Below are positions 35,839 to 44,979 of a stretch of DNA of 64,000 nucleotides, piece by piece. Origin of the DNA: Anaeromyxobacter sp. Fw109-5. GTDB taxonomy: Bacteria > Myxococcota > Myxococcia > Myxococcales > Anaeromyxobacteraceae. The stretch is from positions 2,542,001-2,606,000 of the forward strand of contig NC_009675.1 in NCBI RefSeq assembly GCF_000017505.1, given 5' to 3'. The position numbers were made by a program, and so were the translations under genes. Position 1 is the stretch's first letter; each line of letters begins with the position of its first letter. The notes below the pieces were generated by a model. It was not told where the DNA came from and searched no databases. It worked only from the letters and a program-made list of their open reading frames with translations.

Positions 35839-36054
35839 TCACATCTCCCCCTGCTCGGGGGGAAGCTGGCCGTACTTCGCGAGGAGGTCGGCGACAGCCT
35901 CCCGCAGGTAGTCCGACTGGCGGACGCGCGTGCGGCGCGCGAGGTTCCGGAGCTCTGCGGCGAACTGAGGGGGCAGCCGGACCAGCATGGGCTCGAGACG
36001 GGCGGACGGATTCGAATCGGAGGCGACGACGGTCAGCTCGATCGACGTGGTCAT
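35839..36054 (-). CDS. Ribbon-helix-helix (CopG/Arc-type) regulator
   Basis: 71 residues. An N-terminal beta-strand segment (SIELTVVAS, then PMLVRLPPQFAAELRNLA) and two helices (RTRVRQSDYLREAVADLLAKYG) form a typical RHH DNA-binding fold. It could be an antitoxin or a self-standing repressor; no convincing toxin gene follows. An inverted repeat covers its start region, suggesting autoregulation. Confidence 0.8.
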   Translation of the reverse strand: MTTSIELTVVASDSNPSARLEPMLVRLPPQFAAELRNLARRTRVRQSDYLREAVADLLAKYGQLPPEQGEM

Positions 36055-36094
36055 GTGTAGGCTCCTTGCGACAGCGGCTTACGTTTGCCTACAC
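36055..36094. promoter_or_regulatory. Inverted repeat at the RHH gene start (putative operator)
   Basis: GTGTAGGC (36055-36062) and GCCTACAC (36087-36094) are a perfect 8-base inverted repeat with centres 32 bases apart, about three helical turns, immediately upstream of the RHH ATG. Same-face spacing suits two RHH dimers. This is a structural inference only. Confidence 0.45.
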
Positions 36095-36185
36095 GCTACC
36101 ACTCGATAGCCGCCTCGCAAGAAAGCGCACGCCCGGAAGGTTTCTTGACAGATCCGCCTGTTTTCGACGGCCGCGAGCCCGCCCC

Positions 36186-37040
36186 CTACCCCGGCACGAC
36201 GGGCAACGGCACGCCCGCGAGCGCGTTCATCCGCCCCGACCGGAAGGGCTCGAGGTCGAGCACGGCGAGCTTGAAGCCGGCGGCCTTCACCGCCCGCGCG
36301 ATCTCCGCACGCTGCTCGAAGCCGCGGGCCAGCTCCTCCTCCCCGAGCTCCACCCGCCCGATGTCGCCGTGGTGGCGGACGCGCAGGTCGTGGAATCCGA
36401 GGACGCGCAGGGCGGCCTCGGCGCGCTCGACCTCGCCGAGCCGCTCCGGGGTGACGGGGGTGCCGTACGGGATCCGCGAGGCGAGGCAAGCCATCTGCGG
36501 CTTCGCCCACGTCGGCAGCCCGTACGCCTCGCTCCAGGCGCGGACCTCGTCCTTGCTCAGCTCGGCCTCGGCCAGCGGCGAGCGGACGCGCCGCTCCTGC
36601 GCGGCGCGGTGCCCCGGCCGGTGATCGCCGAGGTCGTCCGCGTTGAAGCCGTCGAGGACGACCGCGAGCCCCTCGGCGCGCGCCGTCTCCTCGCAGAGGC
36701 GGAACAGCTCCCGCTTGCAGTAGTAGCAGCGGTCGGAGGCGTTCGCGACGTAGCCCGGGTCGTCCTGCTCGTGGCTCTCCCGCTCCAGGTGGCGGACACC
36801 GATGCGCGCCGCGAGCGCGCGCGCCTCCTCGCGCTCGGCGTGCGGGACGGACGGCGAGTGCGCCGTCAGGGCCACGGCGCGAGCGCCCAGCACCTCGTGG
36901 GCGACCGCGACGACGAAGGTGGAGTCCACCCCGCCCGAGAACGCCACGAGGACGCTGCCGCAGCCGCGCAGCGCCTCCTTCAGGCGCGCGAGCTTCGGCG
37001 CGGATGCACGGCGGAGGTCTTCGAGGGCGTTCGGCGACAT
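36186..37040 (-). CDS. larE: ATP-dependent sacrificial sulfur transferase LarE
   Basis: 284 residues. PP-loop ATPase motif SGGVDS (35-40) with a RCYYCKRELF segment. The conserved C185 in KPQMACLASRIPYG corresponds to the sacrificial Cys of LarE, which donates its sulfur to the nickel-pincer cofactor of lactate racemase. Neither larB, larC nor lactate racemase was found in this window. Its neighbours are APS kinase and sulfur-carrier genes, so a broader sulfur-transfer role is possible. Confidence 0.9.
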   Translation of the reverse strand: MSPNALEDLRRASAPKLARLKEALRGCGSVLVAFSGGVDSTFVVAVAHEVLGARAVALTAHSPSVPHAEREEARALAARIGVRHLERESHEQDDPGYVANASDRCYYCKRELFRLCEETARAEGLAVVLDGFNADDLGDHRPGHRAAQERRVRSPLAEAELSKDEVRAWSEAYGLPTWAKPQMACLASRIPYGTPVTPERLGEVERAEAALRVLGFHDLRVRHHGDIGRVELGEEELARGFEQRAEIARAVKAAGFKLAVLDLEPFRSGRMNALAGVPLPVVPG

Positions 37041-37131
37041 GGCGCGGGACTAATACCCGCTCGCGCCAGTCCGCGCAAAGCTCCCCCGCACGAGCTGGAG
37101 AAGGCGCGAGGCAGGCAGCGCGCGCCGCGGC

Positions 37132-37833
37132 TCAGCGGCGCCGCTTGGCGGTCTTCGTGGCCCGCCCCGCGACCTTCTTCGGCGCCTGGCGTGCCGCCGC
37201 CTTCGCGACGAGCTTGCGCCGTGCCCCGCCGCGCGTGGCCCGAGCGGGCTTCCCGCGGCGCGGCCGCAGGCCGCCGGTGATCCGCCCGAACTCCGCCGGC
37301 CCGACGAGGCGCTGATCGACGAGGGCCTGGAAGACGCGCGTCCCGGCCTCCTCGACGGAGATCTCGTCCGTGTGGACGGTCAGGTCGGCGTGCGTCGGCG
37401 GCTCGTACGGCACGTCGACGCCGGGGACCTGCTTCAGCTCGCCCGCCAGGGCGCGCCGGTAGATGCCCTGCGGGTCGCGCTGCTGGAGCTTCTCCATCGA
37501 GCAGTCGACGAAGACCTCCACGAACCGGCGCGCCTCCTTGCGGAGCGCCTCCCGGGCGTCCCGGTACGGCGACAGCGCCGCGCAGACGGCGATCCCGCCC
37601 GCCCGCGCTACGGCCTTCGCGACCAGCCCGAGCCGCGCCACCGCCCTGGCGTGGTCGTCCTTGCCGGCGCCGAGCCCCTCGAGCAGCACGGCTGCGTCGC
37701 CGTCCTCGTCGAGCAGCTCCACGGTCCGTCCGGCCGCGGCGAGTCGCTTGGCGAGGTGCGCGGCGAGCGTGCTCTTGCCCGCGCGGTTCATCCCCGTCAG
37801 CCAGATGACGAAGCCGGTGGTCTGCGAGTCCAT
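37132..37833 (-). CDS. cysC: Divergent adenylylsulfate kinase with basic tail
   Basis: 233 residues, ATG with a GGAGG site. P-loop GMNRAGKST, and the APS-kinase region FVEVFVDCSMEKLQQRDPQGIYRRALAGELKQVPGVDVPYEPP is well conserved. The usual DGDNVR substrate loop is replaced by LDEDGDAAVLLEGLGAGKDD. After residue 175 a 55-residue Lys/Arg/Ala tail follows, unlike normal CysC. It would make PAPS from APS and ATP, though no ATP sulfurylase is nearby and the altered loop leaves the substrate open. A good sigma-70 promoter lies upstream. Confidence 0.8.
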   Translation of the reverse strand: MDSQTTGFVIWLTGMNRAGKSTLAAHLAKRLAAAGRTVELLDEDGDAAVLLEGLGAGKDDHARAVARLGLVAKAVARAGGIAVCAALSPYRDAREALRKEARRFVEVFVDCSMEKLQQRDPQGIYRRALAGELKQVPGVDVPYEPPTHADLTVHTDEISVEEAGTRVFQALVDQRLVGPAEFGRITGGLRPRRGKPARATRGGARRKLVAKAAARQAPKKVAGRATKTAKRRR

Positions 37834-38173
37834 GCGTCCTCCGGCGTCTCGACGGTCGCCGTCGCACCGCGTGCGCGGGACAGGTCCGTTCGAGCGCAGT
37901 TTTCCGAGTATACCCCGCCGGATCGTGTTGTGCCAAAGGGGGATTTGTCGCGAGCGCAAACAAATTTCCGAAGGGGTTGCGCCGAGTTGCGCGATGGTCC
38001 GGGGGCGGGAGGCGTTCTCGGAGGGTCAATCCGCTCGGACCGGGCCCCACGAGCGCTCATTCGGCGACGAGAATCCGCCGGTCCCCGCGAGGCGTGCGCC
38101 CCCCCTCCCTCCGGGCAGGCAGACCACGACGCCTGGGCCCTGCCGGCAGGTGAGTGCGCGATCGCGCCGCCCG
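37834..38173. other. 340-base intergenic region upstream of cysC
   Basis: Gap between the degenerate E1 gene stop and cysC. The half next to cysC is locally A/T-richer and holds its promoter. The half next to the E1 gene is GC-rich with no ORF, repeat or hairpin I can defend. Confidence 0.6.
37907..37936 (-). promoter_or_regulatory. Sigma-70-type promoter of cysC
   Basis: On the minus strand TTGGCA (-35, 37931-37936) and TATACT (-10, 37907-37912) are 18 bases apart, near consensus, in an otherwise GC-rich region. Transcription would start about 70 bases before the cysC ATG. Confidence 0.65.
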
Positions 38174-38872
38174 TCAGCCGGCGGAGACCGGCCCTTCGGC
38201 GGCGGGTCCGCCACACGCGCAGCCGGGCAGCCGGCTCGTGGGGCGCGCCGTGGCCACACCGCGGACGAGGTCGACGCGCCGTCCGGGAACGGAACCCGGG
38301 TTCGCGATCATGAGGACGAGCTCCTGGGCGGCGAGCGCTGAGAGCGCGGCGATCCCGGCCTGCGGCGGGCGACCCACCCCGCTCGTGGAGCGGGCGCACG
38401 CGAAGCACGGCGCGCCTGGCGGCACGACGACGAGCGCCCCGCCGTCGGCGTCCGGCTCCACGACGACGTGCGGGATCCCCGCGCGCCGGGCGGCTTCGGC
38501 GGAGGCGAGCGCCTGCGGCGCGGAGGCCGCGAACACGAGCGTCGCGCTCGGCACTCCGCCGGTCGGGTAGCGCTCGACCGCGACGAAGCGCGAGAGCGGC
38601 GCGAGCACCGCGCGCGCCGCCTCGACGCGGGGCGTCCCCACCGCCGAAGGGGCGAAGAGCCAGCCCGTCACGTCGGCGGGCGCCACGTCCTCGGCGTCCT
38701 CGAGCCAGAGCTTGCCGATCCCCGCCTGCACGAGGTAGGTGAGCGCGGCGGAGGCGACCGCGTCGGCGCCGACCACGCGCACGCGCGCGCGCCCGAGCCG
38801 CTCCTGCGCCTCCTCTCCGAAGCCGGGAACGAGGAGCTGGCGTGCGTACCGCTCGATGCGATCGTCGTTCAC
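38174..38872 (-). CDS. Degenerate ThiF/MoeB-like E1 protein
   Basis: 232 residues beginning with the ThiF-family opening (RIERYARQLLVPGFGEEAQERLGRARV), but the nucleotide-binding GxGGLG loop reads GADAVASAA, so ATP binding is probably lost. The domain outline is kept (LTYLVQAGIGKLWLEDAEDV). Cys pairs CFAC and CAC remain as a likely zinc site. It lies 76 bases downstream of the TusA-like gene. It may serve as the inactive half of a heterodimeric E1 with the intact ThiF/MoeB protein at 39212-39964. Confidence 0.82.
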   Translation of the reverse strand: MNDDRIERYARQLLVPGFGEEAQERLGRARVRVVGADAVASAALTYLVQAGIGKLWLEDAEDVAPADVTGWLFAPSAVGTPRVEAARAVLAPLSRFVAVERYPTGGVPSATLVFAASAPQALASAEAARRAGIPHVVVEPDADGGALVVVPPGAPCFACARSTSGVGRPPQAGIAALSALAAQELVLMIANPGSVPGRRVDLVRGVATARPTSRLPGCACGGPAAEGPVSAG

Positions 38873-38948
38873 CTTCTCGCCTCCGTTCCACGGGGTCGCG
38901 CCCCCGGCGCGGCGGACTCGCGTCGCCGCCTCGCGACTTTTACCCCGC

Positions 38949-39215
38949 TCAGGGCCACTCGCGCGCGCCCCCCTCGCCCTTCTCGACCACCACGCAGAAG
39001 GATCCCGGCGCTCCCGCGAGCGGCTCCACCGACACCACGCGGTGACCGTCCTCGGCTGCGCTCCTCGGCAGGTTCTCCAGCGGCTCGCCGCCGGCGAGCC
39101 AGACCTCGAGCCGGTCTCCCGCGGCGAGCCGGTCGAGGGCGATCTTCGCCTTCACGTAGGTCATGGGACAGGCGTACGCGCGCACGTCGACGCGAGCCGG
39201 GGCGCCCGCGATCAC
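38949..39215 (-). CDS. TusA/SirA-family sulfur carrier
   Basis: 88 residues, GTG start overlapping the stop of the ThiF/MoeB gene (GTGA), so it is translationally coupled to it. The TusA motif is CPMTYVKAKIAL, with the sulfur-binding Cys at the usual place near the N-terminus and then LAAGDRLEVWLAGGEPLENLP. It should carry persulfide sulfur between partners. The CPMT form rather than CPxP marks the subset commonly found beside E1-like genes. Confidence 0.88.
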   Translation of the reverse strand: MIAGAPARVDVRAYACPMTYVKAKIALDRLAAGDRLEVWLAGGEPLENLPRSAAEDGHRVVSVEPLAGAPGSFCVVVEKGEGGAREWP

Positions 39216-39964
39216 GCGGCGTCCCCGGAGCCCGCGGAGCCCGCGATCGCGGCGCAGGCGGCCGGCGCGGAGGACTCGAGCGGCTGCGTCCCGACGCACG
39301 CGGCGCAGCCGGGGCGCCTGCGCACGAGCACCAGGCGGCCGCGCGCGGAGCGGGCCTCGTAGGTGAAGAGCCTGCCCTCGTAGGCGCCCCGCTCGCCGGC
39401 GAGGAGCCGCAGCGCCTCCGCCCCCATGAGCGCGCCCGCGAAGCCCGCGGTCGCGCCGAGCACGCCCGCCTCGGCGCAGGACGGCACCGCCCCGGTGGGC
39501 GGTGGCTCCTCGAAGAGGCAGCGCAGGCAGCCGCCGATCCCGGCCGGCGCGACGGTGAGCAGCTGCGCGGTGGTGCGCAGGATCCCGCCGTGGACGAGCG
39601 GCTTGTGCGCGCGCAGCGCGGCGTCGTTCGCGAGGAACTTGGTCGCGAAGTTGTCGGACCCGTCCACGACCACGTCCGCGGCGCCGACCAGCTCGAGGGC
39701 GTTGTCCGCGTCGAAGCGGAGATCGCGGGCGTCCACCGCGATCGAGGGGAAGAGCGCGCGCAGGCGGGCCGCCGCGGCGCCGGCCTTGCGCTGTCCGAGG
39801 TCGGCCTCCTTGAAGAGAGGCTGCCGGTTGAGGTTCGAGGTCTCGACCGCGTCGTCCTCGACGAGGAGGAGCTTCCCGACGCCGGCGGCGGCGAGGGTGA
39901 GCAGGGCCGGGCCGCCGAGGCCTCCCGCGCCGATGACGAGCGCGGTCTTGCCGGAGAGGCTCAT
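39212..39964 (-). CDS. ThiF/MoeB/HesA-family E1 adenylyltransferase
   Basis: 250 residues. Intact nucleotide loop VIGAGGLGG, the adenylation segment SNLNRQPLF, DGSDNFATKFLANDAA, and zinc pairs CLRC and CAAC. The CAEAGVLG motif contains the usual active-site Cys position. It activates the C-terminal Gly-Gly of a ThiS/MoaD-like sulfur carrier by adenylation. No such carrier is encoded nearby, so the substrate lies elsewhere or is the TusA protein. First solid enzyme of the coupled sulfur group. Confidence 0.9.
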   Translation of the reverse strand: MSLSGKTALVIGAGGLGGPALLTLAAAGVGKLLLVEDDAVETSNLNRQPLFKEADLGQRKAGAAAARLRALFPSIAVDARDLRFDADNALELVGAADVVVDGSDNFATKFLANDAALRAHKPLVHGGILRTTAQLLTVAPAGIGGCLRCLFEEPPPTGAVPSCAEAGVLGATAGFAGALMGAEALRLLAGERGAYEGRLFTYEARSARGRLVLVRRRPGCAACVGTQPLESSAPAACAAIAGSAGSGDAA

Positions 39965-40055
39965 GATCGTCCGCGTATATCTCGCGCCGGACGGGGGGGC
40001 AACCTCGGGGAGAGGCTACGGGCGACGGGCTGCAGGGGTGCTGGAACCCGAAGCC

Positions 40056-40445
40056 TCAGAAGACGAGCGCCCTCCCCGCCTGCGCCGCCCGCCAGAGCGA
40101 GGGGAGCGTCGCGATCCCGTCCACGTGCTGACGGAGGTCTTCCGGGATGAACCCGGCGAGCCGCACCGCGGTGTCGCAGGCGACGACGCGCAGCCCGAGC
40201 TCGCGCCGCGCCTCCTCCAGGCTCTCTCTCAGTCCGGCGACGCGGGCCGCCCCGGCCTCCGGCGGCGCCCCCTCGTCGAAGCGGCCCTGGGCCCACAGCC
40301 GGAGCGGCTCGAAGAAGAGCGCCACCGTCACCTCGTCCCCGAGGGCGGCGGCGGTCACGGCGAGCGTCGTCGCCTGGTAGCGATCCTGCCAGCCGCCCCG
40401 GTGAACGAAGAGGACGACCGGCGCGCTCGCGGCGCTCCCGGACAT
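40056..40445 (-). CDS. DsrE-like sulfur-relay protein
   Basis: 129 residues; the ATG has GGAGGG about twelve bases upstream. DsrE/DsrF/YchN-type fold: VVLFVHRGGWQDRYQATTLAVTAAALGDEVTVALFFEPLRLW, followed by ELGLRVVACDTAVRLAGF, where the Cys matches the common persulfide position. Likely a sulfurtransferase acting with the TusA-like and E1-like proteins downstream (92 bases to the ThiF gene). Confidence 0.82.
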   Translation of the reverse strand: MSGSAASAPVVLFVHRGGWQDRYQATTLAVTAAALGDEVTVALFFEPLRLWAQGRFDEGAPPEAGAARVAGLRESLEEARRELGLRVVACDTAVRLAGFIPEDLRQHVDGIATLPSLWRAAQAGRALVF

Positions 40446-40600
40446 GGGCGCATCGTACCCTCCGAGGGGAGAACCCGCCAGCCCGCCCCCTGCGAGCCTC
40501 GGGCGCGGAATCATTCGTCCGCCACGCTCCCGGAGGGCTTGCCTGGAGACCGGGCTCCGGAAGATCTTGCCAGCACCACCCACACACCGAGGAACGCTCC

Positions 40601-41917
<1,317 letters not shown>

Positions 41918-41949
41918 GTTAGGACCCTCAGCAGGACAGGAGGTCGTCG

Positions 41950-42276
41950 ATGGCTTACGTGGTTGCCGAGCCCTGCATCAAGTGCAAGTACACCGACTGC
42001 GTCGAGGTCTGCCCCGTCGACTGCTTCTACGAGGGGCCGAACTTCCTCGTCATCCATCCCGACGAGTGCATCGACTGCGGGGCCTGTGAGCCCGCTTGCC
42101 CGACGAAGGCGATCTTCCCGGAGGAGAGCCTGCCGGCCAAGTGGAAGGAGTACACGCAGCTCAACGCCGACCTCTGCAAGACCTGGCCGAACATCTCCGA
42201 GAAGAAGGATCCGCTGCCGGACGCCGACCAGTGGAAGGACGTCGAGGAGAAGCGGCAGTATCTCGAGGGCACCTAG
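41950..42276 (+). CDS. fdxA: Seven-iron ferredoxin FdxA
   Basis: 108 residues, AGGAGG site. Starts with [28 protein letters not shown] (the [3Fe-4S]/[4Fe-4S] set) followed by [12 protein letters not shown], then a C-terminal extension. The standard 7Fe FdxA type is a low-potential cytoplasmic electron carrier. Linkage with inositol synthase seems incidental. Confidence 0.95.
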   Translation: MAYVVAEPCIKCKYTDCVEVCPVDCFYEGPNFLVIHPDECIDCGACEPACPTKAIFPEESLPAKWKEYTQLNADLCKTWPNISEKKDPLPDADQWKDVEEKRQYLEGT

Positions 42277-42325
42277 CCGGTCTGGACGGCCGCCCGGGCG
42301 CTCGGTGCGATCGTGAACTGCGCTA

Positions 42326-42354
42326 TTGCGCGCCGGGCGACCCTTTGCTAGAAA
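42326..42354 (+). promoter_or_regulatory. Promoter of tRNA-Leu(GAG)
   Basis: TTGCGC (42326-42331), a 17-base spacer and TAGAAA (42349-42354) preceded by TGC give a good sigma-70-type promoter 18 bases before the tRNA 5' end. Confidence 0.65.
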
Positions 42355-42371
42355 CCCGTCCGCTTCGAGAC

Positions 42372-42453
42372 GCCCAGGTGGTGGAACTGGTAGACACACC
42401 ATCTTGAGGGGGTGGCGCCGTAAGGCGTGCGAGTTCGAATCTCGCCCTGGGCA
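42372..42453 (+). tRNA. tRNA-Leu (anticodon GAG)
   Basis: Acceptor GCCCAGG pairs with CCTGGGC (42446-42452), discriminator A. The anticodon stem CCATC/GGTGG has loop TTGAGGG, giving anticodon GAG. Long variable arm (CGCC-GTAA-GGCG) and T arm GCGAG-TTCGAAT-CTCGC. Reads CUC and CUU. CCA is not encoded. Confidence 0.96.
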
Positions 42454-42465
42454 CTGCGAAGGAAC

Positions 42466-42493
42466 GAGGGGATCCGGGAGACCGGATCCCCTC
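42466..42493 (+). terminator. Terminator of tRNA-Leu(GAG)
   Basis: Perfect 12-pair stem GAGGGGATCCGG (42466-42477) with CCGGATCCCCTC (42482-42493), loop GAGA, followed by TCTGCTTTC. It starts 13 bases after the tRNA. Confidence 0.8.
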
Positions 42494-42557
42494 TCTGCTT
42501 TCGGACGCGCGCGGGGCGGTGGAAGCCGGACATCCGCCTGGCGACGCCCCTCCCCTC

Positions 42558-42581
42558 GAGACGCAGAGACGCAGAGACGCA
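42558..42581. repeat. Three tandem GAGACGCA octamers
   Basis: GAGACGCA occurs three times head to tail at 42558-42565, 42566-42573 and 42574-42581, between two related GGATCC hairpins. Non-coding. Confidence 0.85.
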
Positions 42582-42585
42582 GGAA

Positions 42586-42610
42586 GGGGGACCCGGAAGC
42601 CGGATCCCCC
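42586..42610 (-). terminator. Terminator-like hairpin downstream of secG
   Basis: GGGGGACCCGG (42586-42596) pairs with CCGGATCCCCC (42600-42610) with one mismatch and a three-base loop. It lies 26 bases after the secG stop on the minus strand and resembles the tRNA terminator about 100 bases away. Confidence 0.6.
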
Positions 42611-42636
42611 TCGCACCGCGCGGATGTCGCCTCGAG

Positions 42637-43020
42637 CTACTGGCCCGGGGCCGGCTTCGCCGGGGCGCCACCCTGAGGCGCCGGCGGCGTCGACTCGGGG
42701 GCGTTGGGAGGCGGCGACAGGGGGCTCTGCGACGGCGACGCCGGGAGCTGAGTCGAGGGGGCGGCGGACTGGCGCTGCACCACCGAGCTCGAGCGGGAGG
42801 CGTTGTAGGCGAGCGTGACGGACGTGATCATGAAGATCGCGGCCGAGACGCTCGTGACCTTGCCGAGCAGCGTCTGCGCCCCGCGGCCGCCGAACACGGT
42901 CTGCGCTCCGGCCCCTCCGAACGCCGCGCCCATCCCGCCGCCCTTACCGGCCTGGAGCAGGATCACGAGGATGAGGATGAGGCAGACGAGGACGTGCAGG
43001 ATGGTGACGAGGGTGATCAA
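42637..43020 (-). CDS. secG: Preprotein translocase subunit SecG
   Basis: 127 residues from a TTG overlapping the tpiA stop (TTGA). Two membrane helices (about 2-20 and 55-75) flank the conserved cytoplasmic loop [14 protein letters not shown]...[15 protein letters not shown], diagnostic of SecG. A Pro/Ser/Gln-rich tail of about 45 residues is longer than in E. coli. It assists SecYE in protein export. Last gene of the glycolytic operon, a common arrangement. Confidence 0.93.
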   Translation of the reverse strand: MITLVTILHVLVCLILILVILLQAGKGGGMGAAFGGAGAQTVFGGRGAQTLLGKVTSVSAAIFMITSVTLAYNASRSSSVVQRQSAAPSTQLPASPSQSPLSPPPNAPESTPPAPQGGAPAKPAPGQ

Positions 43021-43778
43021 CGGAGTGCACCTTTCACGATGGCGATGAAGTCCGCCGCCTTGAGGCTCGCGCCGCCGACCAGCGCCCCGTCCACATCGGG
43101 CTGCGCCATCAGCTCCGCGGCGTTCTCGGGCTTGACCGAGCCGCCGTACTGTACCCGGATCTGGTCCGCGACGGGAGCCCCGACGTCCCGGAGGATGCGC
43201 CGGATGGCGGCGTGGACCTCCTGCGCCTGGGCTGAAGTGGCCGTCTTGCCGGTGCCGATCGCCCACACCGGCTCGTAGGCGATGGTGAGCCGGCCGAGCT
43301 CGTCGACGGACAGCCCGGCGAGCCCCTGGCGGACCTGACGGTCGACCACCTCCAGCGTCCGCCCCGCCTCGCGCTCGGCGAGCGTCTCACCGACGCAGAC
43401 GATCGGCCTCACGCCCGCCGCGAGGAGCGCCCCGACCTTCTTGCGCACCGCCTCGTCGGTCTCTCCGAACAGCTGGCGCCGCTCGCTGTGGCCCACGATG
43501 CCGTGCCGGCACCCCACGTCCGCGAGCATGGGCGCGGACACCTCGCCGGTGAACGCCCCCTGCTTCTCCCAGTGGACGTCCTGCGCCGCGATCTCGATGG
43601 CGGAGCCGCGCGCCGCCTCGACGGCGGCGGCGAGCGCCGTGAACGGCGGCGCGACCGCCACCTGGACCTCGCCGGCTGCGTCGCCGAGGGCCGACCGCAG
43701 CTCGCGGACGAGGGCGGCCGTCTCGGCGACGGTCTTGTGCATCTTCCAGTTTCCGCAGACGAACTTCTGGCGAGCCAC
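43017..43778 (-). CDS. tpiA: Triosephosphate isomerase
   Basis: 253 residues. Starts with [12 protein letters not shown] (catalytic Lys), catalytic His in GIVGHSERR, catalytic Glu in [14 protein letters not shown], and phosphate loop [11 protein letters not shown]. Interconverts dihydroxyacetone phosphate and glyceraldehyde 3-phosphate. Three bases after pgk; overlaps secG. Confidence 0.97.
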   Translation of the reverse strand: MARQKFVCGNWKMHKTVAETAALVRELRSALGDAAGEVQVAVAPPFTALAAAVEAARGSAIEIAAQDVHWEKQGAFTGEVSAPMLADVGCRHGIVGHSERRQLFGETDEAVRKKVGALLAAGVRPIVCVGETLAEREAGRTLEVVDRQVRQGLAGLSVDELGRLTIAYEPVWAIGTGKTATSAQAQEVHAAIRRILRDVGAPVADQIRVQYGGSVKPENAAELMAQPDVDGALVGGASLKAADFIAIVKGALR

Positions 43779-43781
43779 GGG

Positions 43782-44972
43782 TCAGCCCTCGAGGACCTGG
43801 ATGCCGGGGAGGACGCGCCCCTCGATGAACTCGAGGCTCGCGCCACCGCCCGTGGAGACGTGCTTCATCTTCGAGACGAGCCCCGCCTCCTCCACCGCCG
43901 CGGCGCTGTCGCCTCCGCCGACCACGGTGACGGCCGGGCTCTGCGCCATCGCCTGGGCGACGCCGAAGGTACCCTCCGCCCAGGGCTTCTGCTCGAACAG
44001 GCCCATGGGCCCGTTCCAGAAGACCGTCTTCGCGTCGACGATGCGCTGGCGGTAGCGATCGAGCGTCTTCGGGCCGATGTCGAGGCCCATGAGCCCGTCG
44101 GGGATCGCGCGGTCGTTCACGACGACGCGCTCCGCGGTGTCCTTCGGCTCGGCGCCGCACACGTGATCGACGGGCAGGAGCAGGTCCACCTTGCGCGCCT
44201 GGGCGCGCTCCAGGATCTGCCGCGCGAGCTCGAGCTTGTCCTCCTCGACGAGGCTCTTGCCGACCGCCACGCCCTGCGCCTTCAGGAACGTGTACGCCAT
44301 CGCGCCGCCGATGCAGATGGCGTCGGCCTTGGCGATGAGGTTCTCGAGCACCTTGATCTTGTCGGAGACCTTGGCGCCGCCGATGAGCGCCACGAACGGC
44401 CGCTCGGGGCTGCCGAGCGCCTTGCCGAGGTACTCGACCTCCTTCTGGATGAGGAAGCCCGCCGCCTTCTCCTTCACGAAGGCGGCCATACCGGCGGTGG
44501 AGGCGTGGGCGCGGTGGGCGGTGCCGAAGGCGTCGTTCACCCACACGTCGCAGAGGGTCGCGAGCTCGCGCGCGAAGCCCTCGTCGTTCTTCTCCTCCTG
44601 CGGGTGGAAGCGGAGGTTCTCGAGGAGGAGGACCTGCCCCTCCTTGAGATCCCGGACGAGCTTCTTCACGCCGTCGCCGATGCAGTCGTCGGCGAGGATC
44701 ACGTCCTGCTTGAGGAGCTCGGAGAGCCGCTGCGCTGCGGGCTCGAGCGAGAACTTCTCGCGGTCGTCCGGCTTCCCCTTCGGGCGGCCGAGGTGCGAGC
44801 CCAGGATGACCTTGGCCCGCGCCTGGATGGCGTGCTTGATGGTGGGGAGCGCCGCGCGGATGCGGGCGTCGTCGGTCACCCGCCGCTGCTCGTCGAGGGG
44901 GACGTTGAAGTCGACGCGGATGAAGACCCGCTTGCCGGCGAGATCCAGCGCGTCGATGGTCTTGAGCGCCAC
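43782..44972 (-). CDS. pgk: Phosphoglycerate kinase
   Basis: 396 residues. Substrate motifs RVDFNVPLD, SHLGRPKG and DAFGTAHRAHAST; nucleotide-binding GGAKVSDKI and GGGDSAAAVE. Generates ATP from 1,3-bisphosphoglycerate. It follows gap by seven bases and shares its promoter. Confidence 0.97.
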   Translation of the reverse strand: MALKTIDALDLAGKRVFIRVDFNVPLDEQRRVTDDARIRAALPTIKHAIQARAKVILGSHLGRPKGKPDDREKFSLEPAAQRLSELLKQDVILADDCIGDGVKKLVRDLKEGQVLLLENLRFHPQEEKNDEGFARELATLCDVWVNDAFGTAHRAHASTAGMAAFVKEKAAGFLIQKEVEYLGKALGSPERPFVALIGGAKVSDKIKVLENLIAKADAICIGGAMAYTFLKAQGVAVGKSLVEEDKLELARQILERAQARKVDLLLPVDHVCGAEPKDTAERVVVNDRAIPDGLMGLDIGPKTLDRYRQRIVDAKTVFWNGPMGLFEQKPWAEGTFGVAQAMAQSPAVTVVGGGDSAAAVEEAGLVSKMKHVSTGGGASLEFIEGRVLPGIQVLEG

Positions 44973-44979
44973 GGCGACC

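Noticed and set aside
35660-35842. 60-codon minus-strand frame overlapping the end of truA, starting at GTGA of the RHH gene
   Set aside because: Low-complexity Arg/Pro sequence that overlaps truA by 65 bases with no homology I can see. The overlap with the RHH stop alone is too weak to call a toxin.
38949-39299. Longer version of the TusA-like protein
   Set aside because: The upstream extension is an Arg-rich shadow of the ThiF gene. The GTG at 39215, overlapping the ThiF stop, gives a normal TusA length.
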